This document shows, one piece after another, positions 15,855 to 24,148 of a stretch of 41,193 nucleotides of DNA (position 1 is its first letter; every line of letters starts with the position of its first letter). Under the pieces are notes generated by a model. It made no database searches and was not told the DNA's origin. It saw only the letters and a program-made list of their open reading frames with translations. Source of the DNA: Deltaproteobacteria bacterium (GTDB taxonomy: Bacteria; Desulfobacterota; JAJRXV01); assembly GCA_024275075.1 (NCBI GenBank), contig JAJRZU010000119.1, positions 1 to 41,193 on the forward strand, read 5' to 3'. The translations under genes and the position numbers were made by a program.

Positions 15855-17861
15855 ATGAAACGATTGGTGATAGAAGATTACTTCATGAAAGACGGCGTGT
15901 TGAAAAAGACGCTAGCGTATTTTGAGTACCGCCGCGAGCAGCTTGTGATGGCAAAGCGCGTCTACAGCGCCTTTGAGAAGGGCGGCCTGCTCATCGTCGA
16001 GGCTCAGACCGGTACTGGTAAGACGCTCGCGTATCTCATCCCCGCTATCCTTTCTGGTAAGAAGACAGTAATATCAACGGGTACGAAGAATTTGCAGGAG
16101 CAGATATTCAAAAAGGACATACCGTTTTTGCAAAAGGAGCTCGGGCTGAATTTCAGGGCGTCGTGCATGAAGGGTAGCGCGAACTATATATGTTATAAGA
16201 AATTTAAGTATTTCATGAAGCAGGGCAGTTTCGAGTTTAAGCGTGAATTCAGGTACTTTGGGAAGGTGGTCGACTGGTTGGAGACGACGGACAGTGGTGA
16301 CATAGAGGAGCTCACCGATATCCCGGAAAAGCTTTCATTCATCCGGCAGATAACGTCGTCGAGCGAGCAGTGCACCGGTCAGAAGTGCCCGAACTTTAAG
16401 GAGTGCTTCATCACCAGGATGCGGGAGCGGTCGCTGGCGGCGGATATTATCATCATCAACCACCACCTCTTTTTCGCGGATCTCGCCGTAAAGGAGAAGT
16501 CCGCGATGTTTGTCGTGCCGCACTATCAGGCGGTCATATTTGACGAAGCGCACCAGCTCGAGGATACGGCGTCCTCATACTTCGGTGTCTCCACGAGTAA
16601 CTATAAGGTGGATGAGCTTTCGCGGGATATAAAGTTCGCGATGAGCGCCCAGTCCATAGCTGACAAGAGGCTGACCGATATTTTAAGTGAGCTTGTGCAG
16701 CGTGGCACGGAATTCTTCAACCAATTCAGCGGTTTCGCGCGGTTTGACAAGGTGACGTTCAAATTGAAGGATCTGCTCAGGGCAAACAGGCAACCGGTTT
16801 TTCACGCGCTTGAGAAGCTCCTTACCTCGCTTGATATACTGATATCGCATATCCAGGTGATGAATGATAAAAAGGATGATATGCTGAACTGCCTTCACAG
16901 GGCGAAGGAGTGTAAGGATGAGCTGATGTTCGTAATGGATATGTCAGATGATAATTACGTATACTGGTGCGAGGTGCGACGGCGCGGTAGCTTTGTGAAA
17001 GCGACACCGATAGACGTTTCGGGCATTTTGGAGGAGGCGCTTTTCAATAAGCAGGAGAGGATCGTTTTGACCTCGGCCACTCTCGCCGCGGATAACGGTT
17101 TTGAGTATATCAAGGAGCGGCTGGGGATAACGCGGCATGGCGCGCAGGGTGAGGATGCGGTGGTTGACGACAATCGGTGCGCGCAGGATGAGCTGATCCT
17201 GCCGTCGCCATTTGACTTTTCTAACCGCGCGCTGTGTTACCTGCCTCGCGTGAAGTGCGAACCGAACGCGCCGGGCTTCGCGAGGGAGTCTGCCGGCCAT
17301 ATATTGGAGTTGATAACGGCGTGCAGGGGGCGTACATTCGCGCTCTTTACCAGCAACCGGAACATGAACGAGGTGTACGGCCTGATAAAGGACAAGATAC
17401 CGTTCAGGACATTCATTCAGGGGGAGAAACCGAAATCCACTATCTTGAAGGAGTTCATAAAAGATAAATCCTCCGTGCTGTTTGCTACGATGAGCTTCTG
17501 GGAGGGGGTGGACGTTCAGGGTGACGCACTGGTATGCGTTATCATCGACAAGCTGCCGTTCGCGTCCCCGGGTGACCCCTTGGTGGAGGCGAAGATAAAC
17601 CTGATAAAACACGCCGGCGGCAACCCGTTCTTCGATTTCCAGCTGCCACAGGCGGTAATCACGTTAAAACAGGGGCTTGGCAGGCTGATAAGGAAGACGG
17701 ACGATTACGGCATCCTGTGCATTTTGGATAAGAGGCTTGTCACAAAAGGGTATGGCAGGAAATTCAAGGCGAGCATACCGAACGCCAGGACTACGAGCGA
17801 TATAAGGCAGGTAACCGAATTTTTGACAAAGATTCAGAGTCAGTGTGAAAAGGCGCTATAA
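15855..17861 (+). CDS. dinG: DinG-family Fe-S DNA helicase
   Basis: A 668-residue superfamily 2, XPD-like 5'-3' helicase. Walker A is EAQTGTGKT (49-57), the DEAH box is IFDEAHQLED (228-237), and motif VI is QGLGRLIRKTDDYG. Cysteines at 113, 173, 178 and 184 have the spacing of the iron-sulfur cluster ligands of E. coli DinG. There is no N-terminal exonuclease domain, so it is the helicase-only type. It unwinds DNA structures such as R-loops and D-loops in repair. No ribosome-binding site is obvious at ATG 15855; ATG 15885 is an alternative, but the first start gives a more typical N-terminus. It converges with the kinase remnant at a 6-base gap. Confidence 0.92.
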   Translation: MKRLVIEDYFMKDGVLKKTLAYFEYRREQLVMAKRVYSAFEKGGLLIVEAQTGTGKTLAYLIPAILSGKKTVISTGTKNLQEQIFKKDIPFLQKELGLNFRASCMKGSANYICYKKFKYFMKQGSFEFKREFRYFGKVVDWLETTDSGDIEELTDIPEKLSFIRQITSSSEQCTGQKCPNFKECFITRMRERSLAADIIIINHHLFFADLAVKEKSAMFVVPHYQAVIFDEAHQLEDTASSYFGVSTSNYKVDELSRDIKFAMSAQSIADKRLTDILSELVQRGTEFFNQFSGFARFDKVTFKLKDLLRANRQPVFHALEKLLTSLDILISHIQVMNDKKDDMLNCLHRAKECKDELMFVMDMSDDNYVYWCEVRRRGSFVKATPIDVSGILEEALFNKQERIVLTSATLAADNGFEYIKERLGITRHGAQGEDAVVDDNRCAQDELILPSPFDFSNRALCYLPRVKCEPNAPGFARESAGHILELITACRGRTFALFTSNRNMNEVYGLIKDKIPFRTFIQGEKPKSTILKEFIKDKSSVLFATMSFWEGVDVQGDALVCVIIDKLPFASPGDPLVEAKINLIKHAGGNPFFDFQLPQAVITLKQGLGRLIRKTDDYGILCILDKRLVTKGYGRKFKASIPNARTTSDIRQVTEFLTKIQSQCEKAL

Positions 17862-17867
17862 CGGGAT

Positions 17868-18044
17868 TTACGGTCTCTTTTTAAATGATACCGTAAAAGT
17901 CGATCCGACATCTCTTTGACTGCTGACGGTGATCCGCGCGTCATGATCCGCGACAACCTTCTTTACAATCGCCAGCCCGACACCGGCGCCGGCTACCTCG
18001 ATGTCTTTAACCATGTGGAATAATTTGAATATTTCGCCTGTCAT
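17868..18044 (-). pseudogene. C-terminal remnant of a histidine kinase ATPase domain
   Basis: A 58-codon frame encodes the end of a GHKL ATPase domain: EIFKLFHMV, then GAGVGLAIVKKVVADHD (the G2 box) and DVGSTFTVSF, the usual final strands. The start ATG overlaps the stop of the sensor fragment (ATGA), in a different frame. The dimerisation (HisKA) domain and the N and G1 boxes are missing between the two pieces, so about 150 or more codons have been deleted from one kinase gene. The piece cannot bind ATP alone. Confidence 0.75.
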
Positions 18045-18568
18045 ATCCGCCCTGCCTTCTTAAATACCCCCATCGAGAAGAGCAGGCCTGTGTCACCCTT
18101 ATCCACGCCTTTAAATTGAATAAGCTGTATGTTCATATAATCAGGGTCCTGTTTCTCTTTGATTTTTATAAAATATTTCCTTGAAGAGAAGTTTTCATTG
18201 ATAAGCTGCGGGGCACTCATGGTGTACTTAAGTATGCCGTCCCCATCTAAAAAACCAAGATCATTGGCGTTTAGCCTCTCGGCGTTGCGGTAGATATTTG
18301 CAAATTCTTTGGCTAAATTTTTTTCTCCTGAATAATAACCATGTGTTATAATTTCTTCTGCAACAAACGATAAGAGCAGCCTAATTGAATTGATATCGTT
18401 TTTGACTGCAATTACAGGAGTTTTCGATACTTCTGTCATTAAGTTTAAGAACTCTTTTTTTGCGCCGTCATGAACTCTATTTTCTGTAAAGTAAGAGAAC
18501 CAGATAACTAACACGATGATGGAGGTCATTATTATCGAGATAAAAACAATGTATTTTTTTCCTAACAT
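18041..18568 (-). CDS. Sensor (Cache) half of a truncated histidine kinase
   Basis: A 175-residue protein with an N-terminal transmembrane helix (YIVFISIIMTSIIVLVIWF) followed by an extracytoplasmic Cache/PDC-like domain: EEIITHGYYSGEK, LGFLDGDGILKY and NFSSRKYFIKIKEKQDPDY are in the usual order. It stops at KKAGRI, before the second transmembrane helix and the kinase core expected after such a domain. The next 58 codons encode only the tail of a kinase ATPase domain in another frame, so this is the surviving front of a kinase with an internal deletion. GGAG precedes the ATG. It might still be made as a membrane-anchored binding protein, but it cannot signal by phosphotransfer. A receiver gene lies 148 bases upstream. 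Confidence 0.7.
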   Translation of the reverse strand: MLGKKYIVFISIIMTSIIVLVIWFSYFTENRVHDGAKKEFLNLMTEVSKTPVIAVKNDINSIRLLLSFVAEEIITHGYYSGEKNLAKEFANIYRNAERLNANDLGFLDGDGILKYTMSAPQLINENFSSRKYFIKIKEKQDPDYMNIQLIQFKGVDKGDTGLLFSMGVFKKAGRI

Positions 18569-18716
18569 GCTTTTTCTCCTTGCCTATACTATAAATGTTA
18601 CCGTATTCCCCTGTTTATTACAAGTGGGATAGTACAATAAAAAGGGCGGTTACAAGAAGTATCCTAATTGCACATAGTTATATATAACGTTATTTTATTT
18701 TGAGGGAAGCTTTCGG

Positions 18717-19082
18717 TTATTCGGTATGCTTCTTAACGATTTCCAATACTTTTTTGGGGCTGAAAGGTTTATATATGTAATCAGAAGCGCCTAACCGTTC
18801 CGCCTTCAGGGTATCGTCCTGCTGTGTTTTGACAGTGACCATCACCACCGGTATATCTTTTGTGCCCTTGTTTTCCTTAAGCAGTTCAAGCACTTTGAAC
18901 CCGTCCAGCTTTGGCATCATAACATCTAACAATACCAGATCAGGTAACTCTTTAATCGCTGACTGAAGGCCTTCTTCTCCATCTAACGCCTGTATGACCT
19001 CATAACCTTCACTCGCAAGGATATATTTGATTATCTTGGTTATATGTATCTCATCATCGATTATTAATACTTTCTTCCCCAT
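18717..19082 (-). CDS. Single-domain response regulator
   Basis: A 121-residue receiver domain only: D9-D10 and E11 pocket, phosphoacceptor D53 (LLDVMMPKLDG), and K in YIYKPFSPKK. It is of the PilH/DivK-like type without DNA-binding domain. It lies upstream of the broken kinase on the same strand, which was probably its partner before the deletion. GGGGAAA precedes the ATG. The same MMPKLDG motif occurs in the second receiver at 19610, so the two may be paralogues. Confidence 0.9.
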   Translation of the reverse strand: MGKKVLIIDDEIHITKIIKYILASEGYEVIQALDGEEGLQSAIKELPDLVLLDVMMPKLDGFKVLELLKENKGTKDIPVVMVTVKTQQDDTLKAERLGASDYIYKPFSPKKVLEIVKKHTE

Positions 19083-19392
19083 AGTATTTCCCCTGGATTC
19101 GTTTTAAGTGTCTTAGGAGATACATATCAAAGATTCCTGCACAGCCTCTTAAAGCCCCCCCTTTGATCGTGAAGGGGTAGGGCGGGGGTGCCGTCCCTTG
19201 ATATTGTTAACGTTTTCACCCACCCCGTTGTCCTCGTGCACCCGGGATGTCCCATCAAGGCAGGGGGCAGTTTATAAGCCGCGCAAAGATCTTATATCAG
19301 ATCTTATATCATATTATAGAATCTATATAATACAACGGAATATGTCAATAAAAAACGGCGGCTCCTGTATGGCCAGAAAGAGGCGCTCTTTA

Positions 19393-19506
19393 TGTCATTG
19401 CGAGACGCTTTCGCGCTTTTTTGAAAGTGCCGTGGCAATCCCGCGTTTAGTGATATCAATGAGTTATTATGAGATTGCTTCGTCGTTACCTCCTCTAAAT
19501 GACGGG
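19393..19506. repeat. Degenerate TGTCATTGCGAG-type inverted repeat element
   Basis: Starts with TGTCATTGCGAGACG and ends with GAGATTGCTTCGTCG... AAATGACG. Terminal GTCATT pairs with AATGAC and internal GGCAATC pairs with GATTGC. This layout is that of a non-coding repeat common in environmental bacterial genomes. The arms have many mismatches, so the copy is old. Confidence 0.55.
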
Positions 19507-19554
19507 TCGTACCGGGGTGTATAAAGGGGAAACCGAAAAATCAATAAAAATTTA

Positions 19555-19582
19555 TTGCAAATATAAATATTTGTGGTACTAT
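19555..19582 (+). promoter_or_regulatory. Promoter for the receiver gene at 19610
   Basis: TTGCAA (19555-19560), 16 bases, then TACTAT (19577-19582) preceded by TGG as an extended -10. It lies 27 bases before the start codon. Confidence 0.45.
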
Positions 19583-19609
19583 GAGTTAATTTGAAAGTCA
19601 GGAAGCTTT

Positions 19610-19975
19610 ATGAGTAAGATATTAGTAGTGGATGACAGCCCGAATATAAGACGATTAGTGGTCAATGCTTTAGAGGGTGCAGGCTATGAAGTCACCTCAT
19701 TTGAGAATGGTTTTGAGGTAATCAAGAACATTGAGAGTGTAGGGCCTGACCTCATTATCGCGGATATTATGATGCCGAAATTAGACGGGCTTAAGATGTT
19801 GATGGCGCTTAAAAACCGCAAAGAGACAAAAGAGATTCCCGTTGTCTTTTTAACAGCGAAGAGCGATGTGAAAAGCGTCGCCGAGGGTATCAACTTAGGC
19901 GCCAAGAGTTACCTCACAAAACCTATCGTGTTAGAAGAACTTATCGATAAAGTCAGGTCAATATTAAGCGATTAG
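19610..19975 (+). CDS. Single-domain response regulator
   Basis: A 121-residue receiver domain: D8-D9, phosphoacceptor D52 (IADIMMPKLDG), T in VVFLTAKSD and K in SYLTKPI. It has no output domain, so it acts through protein contacts. AGGA precedes the ATG and the gene has its own promoter. It converges with pmbA (7-base gap). Only the neighbouring truncated kinase could be a cognate kinase in the window, so its partner is probably elsewhere. Confidence 0.9.
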   Translation: MSKILVVDDSPNIRRLVVNALEGAGYEVTSFENGFEVIKNIESVGPDLIIADIMMPKLDGLKMLMALKNRKETKEIPVVFLTAKSDVKSVAEGINLGAKSYLTKPIVLEELIDKVRSILSD

Positions 19976-19982
19976 ACCACCA

Positions 19983-21338
19983 TCACTCACCGGCAATATC
20001 AGCCCCCGCTATCAGGATTGATGGCGCGGCGCTTTTTTCGTAGAACTTCAAATCGTTCGCTATCTCCTTGACATCGTTAAGTATCTTGAATATATTGCCC
20101 GAAAATACAAGCCCCTTCACAGGGAACGCTACCTCGCCGCCCTCTACCATAAAACCGGATATGCCGATGGAAAAGTCACCGGAAATCGGGTTCGCCGTGT
20201 GTAGCCCCATCGCCTCTGTGACCCAGAGACCGCGCCCCATATCCTTTAGCAGACCGGCTCGGCTCTTCGTGCCCGGTACCAGGTAGAAGTTGGTGATACC
20301 CACAGATGGCGGGGCAAACAGTGACCGCTTCACGCTGTTCGATGTGTTCGCCAGTCCCATCTTCGAGCTCGTGTAAGTGTCGGTGAGGTAACTGGTCAAG
20401 ACGCCGTCCTTTATCACCTCAGTCCTTTGCGACGCGCTCCCCTCCGCGTCAAAAGGGAATGACGCGATCCCGCCGTCATATAGCGGGTCATCGACAATGC
20501 TGACGTTATCGCTTAGCACACGCTCCCCTGACTTACCGATGAAAGCGGATTTTTGCTTCATTATGTAATCGGCGTAGAAAGATGTGGCAAGCACACCTAA
20601 AAGCTCCGAAGCGATTAACCTGTCTAAGACGACCGGTAGGTTCGCGCTCTTTATCACCCGTCCCCCCAACTGGTCACAAGCTTTCTTCGCCGCGTCGCCG
20701 CCAATCTTGGGCGGGTCTAACTTGCTGTATATATTACTGTAATCGCTCTCCCAGCTTATCTCGGAACTGCTCCCGTCGCTCGCCGCGACAATTGCGGAGA
20801 AGGAGAAAATGGTCTTGGTGTGGGCGCAGTCGATACCGTGGGTATTAAATATCCTGACGCTCTTTAAGGATTGCCTGAATGACAGTTTCCGCGCGCTCTT
20901 TACCCGCTCGTCATAACCGTACGCCGCGTCCTCTAAGGCCTGTAGCGCCGCCACCTTCTCATCAAAGGTGATATCCAGTATACTCTCGTCGTAATCGTTC
21001 AACTTCGGCGGGGTGTCGTACCCCTTTCGCGCAAAGGCGTTGCTGGCGTCGGCCTTAGTCTTTAGCGATGTCTGGCGGGCGCTTTGCGCCATCTGGATGA
21101 TCCCGTCATTCGTGAGCTTTGTACAGTACGAGAACCCGAGACGACCCTCATCGAGAACCCTCAAAGAGACGCTTTTATCGATCGCCTTCTCTAAAGAATC
21201 GACTTTTTTCTCCTTCAACTCTATCGTCAGGTCGTCAGATTCCACGTAAAACAGCTCATAATCACTGATCCCGCTACCGCGAAGCTCCTTGCCGGCTATG
21301 TCAATGATATCTTTAAATTGCAATTTTTTGTTCTGCAA
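19983..21338 (-). CDS. pmbA: TldE/PmbA-family protease subunit
   Basis: A 451-residue protein of the TldD/PmbA family. In known systems TldD and TldE (PmbA) form a heterodimeric metalloprotease that cuts unfolded peptides, including microcin B17 precursors. The N-terminal part has the usual ELFYVESDDLTIELKEKKVDS; the C-terminal half shows GGIASFPFDAEGSASQRTEVIKD... (positions about 290-315), TSSKMGLANTSNS and the final SGDFSIGISGFMVEGGE. The zinc-binding HExxxH of TldD is absent, as expected for the TldE partner. No tldD is next to it. Start is TTG 21338 with GGGAGGA eight bases upstream; no in-frame ATG gives a better N-terminus. Confidence 0.9.
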   Translation of the reverse strand: MQNKKLQFKDIIDIAGKELRGSGISDYELFYVESDDLTIELKEKKVDSLEKAIDKSVSLRVLDEGRLGFSYCTKLTNDGIIQMAQSARQTSLKTKADASNAFARKGYDTPPKLNDYDESILDITFDEKVAALQALEDAAYGYDERVKSARKLSFRQSLKSVRIFNTHGIDCAHTKTIFSFSAIVAASDGSSSEISWESDYSNIYSKLDPPKIGGDAAKKACDQLGGRVIKSANLPVVLDRLIASELLGVLATSFYADYIMKQKSAFIGKSGERVLSDNVSIVDDPLYDGGIASFPFDAEGSASQRTEVIKDGVLTSYLTDTYTSSKMGLANTSNSVKRSLFAPPSVGITNFYLVPGTKSRAGLLKDMGRGLWVTEAMGLHTANPISGDFSIGISGFMVEGGEVAFPVKGLVFSGNIFKILNDVKEIANDLKFYEKSAAPSILIAGADIAGE

Positions 21339-21399
21339 AGATATATCCTCCCTTTTAGTTGTTTTACGTTAAAACATTTGCACCGTCTGAAAAAGCTCT

Positions 21400-21422
21400 C
21401 TCCCCCATCAGGGGAGGGGGAG
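21400..21422 (-). terminator. Possible terminator hairpin downstream of argA
   Basis: CTCCCCC and GGGGGAG form a 7-base stem; on the minus strand it is followed by AGAGC and then TTTTT. The gap before the T-run makes it a weak candidate, and it may instead be a GC-rich repeat remnant. Confidence 0.3.
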
Positions 21423-21487
21423 TTTTGGTTGCCCCCGTGCACCTGGATGCCTCATGGGCATTGCATCTGCGCAAGCCGCATGAACCG

Positions 21488-21934
21488 TCAAGGCATATTT
21501 ATCATAGCCGTCTCGTCACAGTCCGGGAACTTCACGCATTTTACGCAGTCGCTCCAGACCTTGTGTGGCAGCTCACTCTTGTCTATCGTATTAAACCCGA
21601 ATTTCATAAAATAATCAGGTATATATGTCAGAACGAAGACCTTGGGCAACCCCAGCTCACGCGCCTCCTCAAGGCACGCGTCGAGGAGCGCCCTACCTGC
21701 TCCGCTTCCCTGGTGCCCGCTTGTGACGACAAGGGAGCGGATCTCGGCGAGGTCCTCCCATGAGATGTGGAGGGCGCACGCAGCGATCACCTCACCATCT
21801 TTTATATATACGAAGAAGTCCCGCAGGTGCTCGTATATTTCGCTTAGCGAGCGTGGGATAACAACGCCCTCATCGCAGCTGTCAAGCAGTTTATGGATTA
21901 TCTTCACATCACCTATCTTTGCTTTGCGTATCAA
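21488..21934 (-). CDS. argA: Short-form N-acetylglutamate synthase (GNAT)
   Basis: A 148-residue GNAT acetyltransferase. Its pattern is that of the short ArgA found in mycobacteria and many deltaproteobacteria, which makes N-acetylglutamate, the first step of arginine synthesis: IPRSLSEIYEHLRDFFVY, LAEIRSLVV, GHQGSGAGRALL (acetyl-CoA loop), LPKVFVLTY, YFMKFGF, then ELPHKVWSDCVKCVKFPDCDE with three conserved cysteines. Start is TTG, overlapping the recN stop as TTGA, with GAAGGAAGG upstream, so it is translationally coupled to recN. Acceptance of glutamate is inferred from family resemblance. Confidence 0.85.
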   Translation of the reverse strand: MIRKAKIGDVKIIHKLLDSCDEGVVIPRSLSEIYEHLRDFFVYIKDGEVIAACALHISWEDLAEIRSLVVTSGHQGSGAGRALLDACLEEARELGLPKVFVLTYIPDYFMKFGFNTIDKSELPHKVWSDCVKCVKFPDCDETAMINMP

Positions 21935-23613
21935 TTTTCACCTTCCTTCACGTTTTTACTTATCATGTCCGCGGCGTGCCGTAAGCTGTGGTCTGTGACT
22001 GCTTCACCGCTCAGGAGCCTCGCGACCTCGCATACCCTCTCATCATCGGTGAGCCTCACGACCTTCGTTATCGTTCTGCCCTCTCTTTGCGCCTTTGTGA
22101 CAAAATAGTGAGAATCGGAGTAGGACGCGATCTGCGGGAGATGCGTAATACATATCACCTGATCCTTTGACGAGAGGGCCTTCAATTTCGCGCCGACTAT
22201 GTGCGCGGTCTTACCACCGATACCGGCGTCCACCTCGTCGAAGATCAGGGTGACCGGCGCCTCCCCGCTCGTCGTGATATTCTTCAGCGCGAGCATTATC
22301 CGCGAGAGCTCGCCGCCGGACGCTACCTTCATCAGCGGCTTGTCATCCTCTCCGGGGTTGGCGGAGAAGTAAAACTCCACCTCGTCAGTACCGGTATCGG
22401 TCAGAGCCGCCTCATCCTTTTCGGCAAATTTCGCGAAGAAACCGGCGTGCGCCATCCCCAATGACTTAAGCTCACGCTCCATCTTTGCTGTCATGGCGCC
22501 GGCTGATTTTTTCCGCCTGACCGACAGTTTTTTCGCCTCCGCCTGTGCCTGAGCGAAGAGCTTAGCCCGCCGCGCCTCTAACTCCTCACAACTTTGGGTG
22601 ACGCTTTTCAGCTCATTCAGCCGCCGCTCGAGTTCGATCTTTGTATTAAATATGCTGTCTACCGTACCGCCATACTTCTTCTTCATACCGCTTATCACGT
22701 TTAGGCGCGATTCTATGTCGTCAATGGAACTACCAGAAAAGTCAACCTGTTTCGGGTAGTCCCGGAAAAAGAAGGCGGCATCCTCCAACGAATAAACAGC
22801 TTCTTTTATCTCATTGTGATAGTTTTCAAAGGAGCTGTCAAGCGCTTTTACCGACTCGAGCCGTGAAAGCACTTCACTCAGGATAGCGTTGACACTGCCC
22901 GCCTTCTGGTACAGCTGCTCAAAGCCGAATGAGCATGTATCAAGTATCTTCTGGGCATTATTAATGATTTCACGCCCCCTTATCAGCTCGTCCTCCTCAC
23001 CGGCTTCTATCTTTGCCGCCGCGATCTCTGAGAGCTGGTACTCAATAAAACCGATCTCCTTATCCTTGTTCTCTGCGGCGCTCTTCAAGTCCGAAAGCTT
23101 CTCCTCGACCTCCTGCAACGCGGAAAACGTCACTTTGTACACACTGGTAAGGGTGGTTACCCCCGCGAACTCATCGAGCATATCCAGGTGCTTCTCCTTG
23201 TTCAGGAGTTCCTGGTGCTCGTTCTGGCCATAGACATTGATGATGAGCGGCGTGATCCTTGAAAGGGTGTTCACCGTGCTGAAGGAATCGTTGATGATAA
23301 CCTTGCTCTTACCGGTGGCTAACAGCCGCCGCTTTATGATGAGCTCGTGCGCAGGCCGGTACCCAAGCTCGCGCAGGGCGTTCTTCGCGGCATCGTTCGC
23401 GCCGATGTCAAAAAGCGCCTCGATCGACGCCTCAGGGCAACCGGTACGGATATAATCCGTGGAGCCGCGTCCGCCAAGGATCAGGTTCACCGCGTCGATG
23501 ATTATCGACTTACCGGCGCCGGTCTCACCGGTCAGGATGTTCATGCCACCGTCAAAGCTGATTGTAAGATCATCGATGATGGCAAAGTCCCGTATTTTCA
23601 GTTCTATTAACAT
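21931..23613 (-). CDS. recN: DNA repair protein RecN
   Basis: A 560-residue SMC-like ATPase for recombinational repair of double-strand breaks. Walker A GETGAGKS (29-36) follows LKIRDFAIIDDLTISF. A long coiled-coil region spans about 160-360, then ASGGELSRIMLALK (ABC signature) and LIFDEVDAGIGG (Walker B), and the C-terminal CITHLPQIASYSDSHYFV. The open frame runs 24 codons further up, but that part covers the atp terminator and a palindrome; MLIELKIRDFA at 23613 matches the family start. It heads a two-gene unit with argA. A perfect 16-base palindrome lies 20 bases before the start and might be an operator. Confidence 0.94.
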   Translation of the reverse strand: MLIELKIRDFAIIDDLTISFDGGMNILTGETGAGKSIIIDAVNLILGGRGSTDYIRTGCPEASIEALFDIGANDAAKNALRELGYRPAHELIIKRRLLATGKSKVIINDSFSTVNTLSRITPLIINVYGQNEHQELLNKEKHLDMLDEFAGVTTLTSVYKVTFSALQEVEEKLSDLKSAAENKDKEIGFIEYQLSEIAAAKIEAGEEDELIRGREIINNAQKILDTCSFGFEQLYQKAGSVNAILSEVLSRLESVKALDSSFENYHNEIKEAVYSLEDAAFFFRDYPKQVDFSGSSIDDIESRLNVISGMKKKYGGTVDSIFNTKIELERRLNELKSVTQSCEELEARRAKLFAQAQAEAKKLSVRRKKSAGAMTAKMERELKSLGMAHAGFFAKFAEKDEAALTDTGTDEVEFYFSANPGEDDKPLMKVASGGELSRIMLALKNITTSGEAPVTLIFDEVDAGIGGKTAHIVGAKLKALSSKDQVICITHLPQIASYSDSHYFVTKAQREGRTITKVVRLTDDERVCEVARLLSGEAVTDHSLRHAADMISKNVKEGEN

Positions 23614-23633
23614 GTCATAAACCAACAGATAAA

Positions 23634-23649
23634 AACAGGCGCGCCTGTT
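23634..23649. promoter_or_regulatory. Perfect 16-base palindrome (P2) ahead of recN
   Basis: AACAGGCGCGCCTGTT is perfectly symmetric and sits between the atp terminator and the recN start. On the minus strand it is followed by TTTTATC, so it could be a second terminator. Symmetry and recurrence at 12319 and 10538 also fit an operator or a dispersed repeat. Confidence 0.55.
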
Positions 23650-23653
23650 GAAA

Positions 23654-23681
23654 CAAAAAAGGGGCAAGTCACACTCGCCCC
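23654..23681 (-). terminator. Rho-independent terminator of the atp operon
   Basis: On the minus strand GGGGCGAGT pairs with ACTTGCCCC around a GTG loop (23661-23681), followed directly by a run of seven T. It lies 28 bases after the atpC stop. This is the clearest terminator in the window. Confidence 0.88.
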
Positions 23682-23708
23682 GCAATTACAATTTGTAGAT
23701 ATAGTTAA

Positions 23709-24128
23709 TTATTTTATCAACTTAGAACCTACCGTTATCCTTGTGACAGCTTTTTTCAGTGATGTGTGCGTGTCAACATATTCCTGCTCGGAGGCAAGGT
23801 CACCCTTTAACTTCGCTTCGGCGCGTTCTTTTGCTGTGGAGGCTCTTGCGATATCTATTTCATGAGCGATTTCAGCGGTTTCAACGAGTAGCGTGACTTT
23901 ATTGTTCAACACTTCCGCAAAGCCCCCGCTGACGCACAGGAGGTCTTCCTTTGCGCCGGATTTGTACAAGACTTCACCGACTTGCAAAGAAGTCAGAAGA
24001 GGCGTATGCCCATACAGAACACCAAGCTGCCCTTCGGAGCCGGGTATCCGCACTTCATCGACATACTCATCGACGACCATCTTATAAGGCGTCACTATCT
24101 GTAATAATATCTTCTCTTCAGTGCTCAT
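23709..24128 (-). CDS. atpC: ATP synthase epsilon subunit
   Basis: The 139-residue epsilon subunit of F1, part of the central stalk and a regulator of ATP hydrolysis. The N-terminal beta-sandwich shows LQIVTPYKMVVDEYVDEVRIPGSEGQLGVLYGHTPLLTSL in its order (residues 8-47), and GGFAEVLNNKVTLLVETAE. The C-terminal helical hairpin is present (ASTAKERAEAKLK). It is the last gene of the operon, 100 bases after atpD, an unusually wide gap that holds a P1 palindrome 20 bases ahead of this start. The terminator follows the stop. Confidence 0.95.
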   Translation of the reverse strand: MSTEEKILLQIVTPYKMVVDEYVDEVRIPGSEGQLGVLYGHTPLLTSLQVGEVLYKSGAKEDLLCVSGGFAEVLNNKVTLLVETAEIAHEIDIARASTAKERAEAKLKGDLASEQEYVDTHTSLKKAVTRITVGSKLIK

Positions 24129-24148
24129 ACTTAGTCAACGATTCCTTA

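Larger units (their letters stand above)
19083..19609. other. 527-base gene-free spacer with repeat remnants and a promoter
   Basis: No coding frame with ribosome-binding site was found. It holds a C/G-rich hairpin (CCCCTT 19158-19163 with AAGGGG 19172-19177) and a GTGCACCCGGGATG segment at 19236 resembling 21437. It also holds a degenerate TGTCATTGCGAG-type element at 19393-19506 and, at its end, the promoter of the next receiver gene. Confidence 0.6.
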
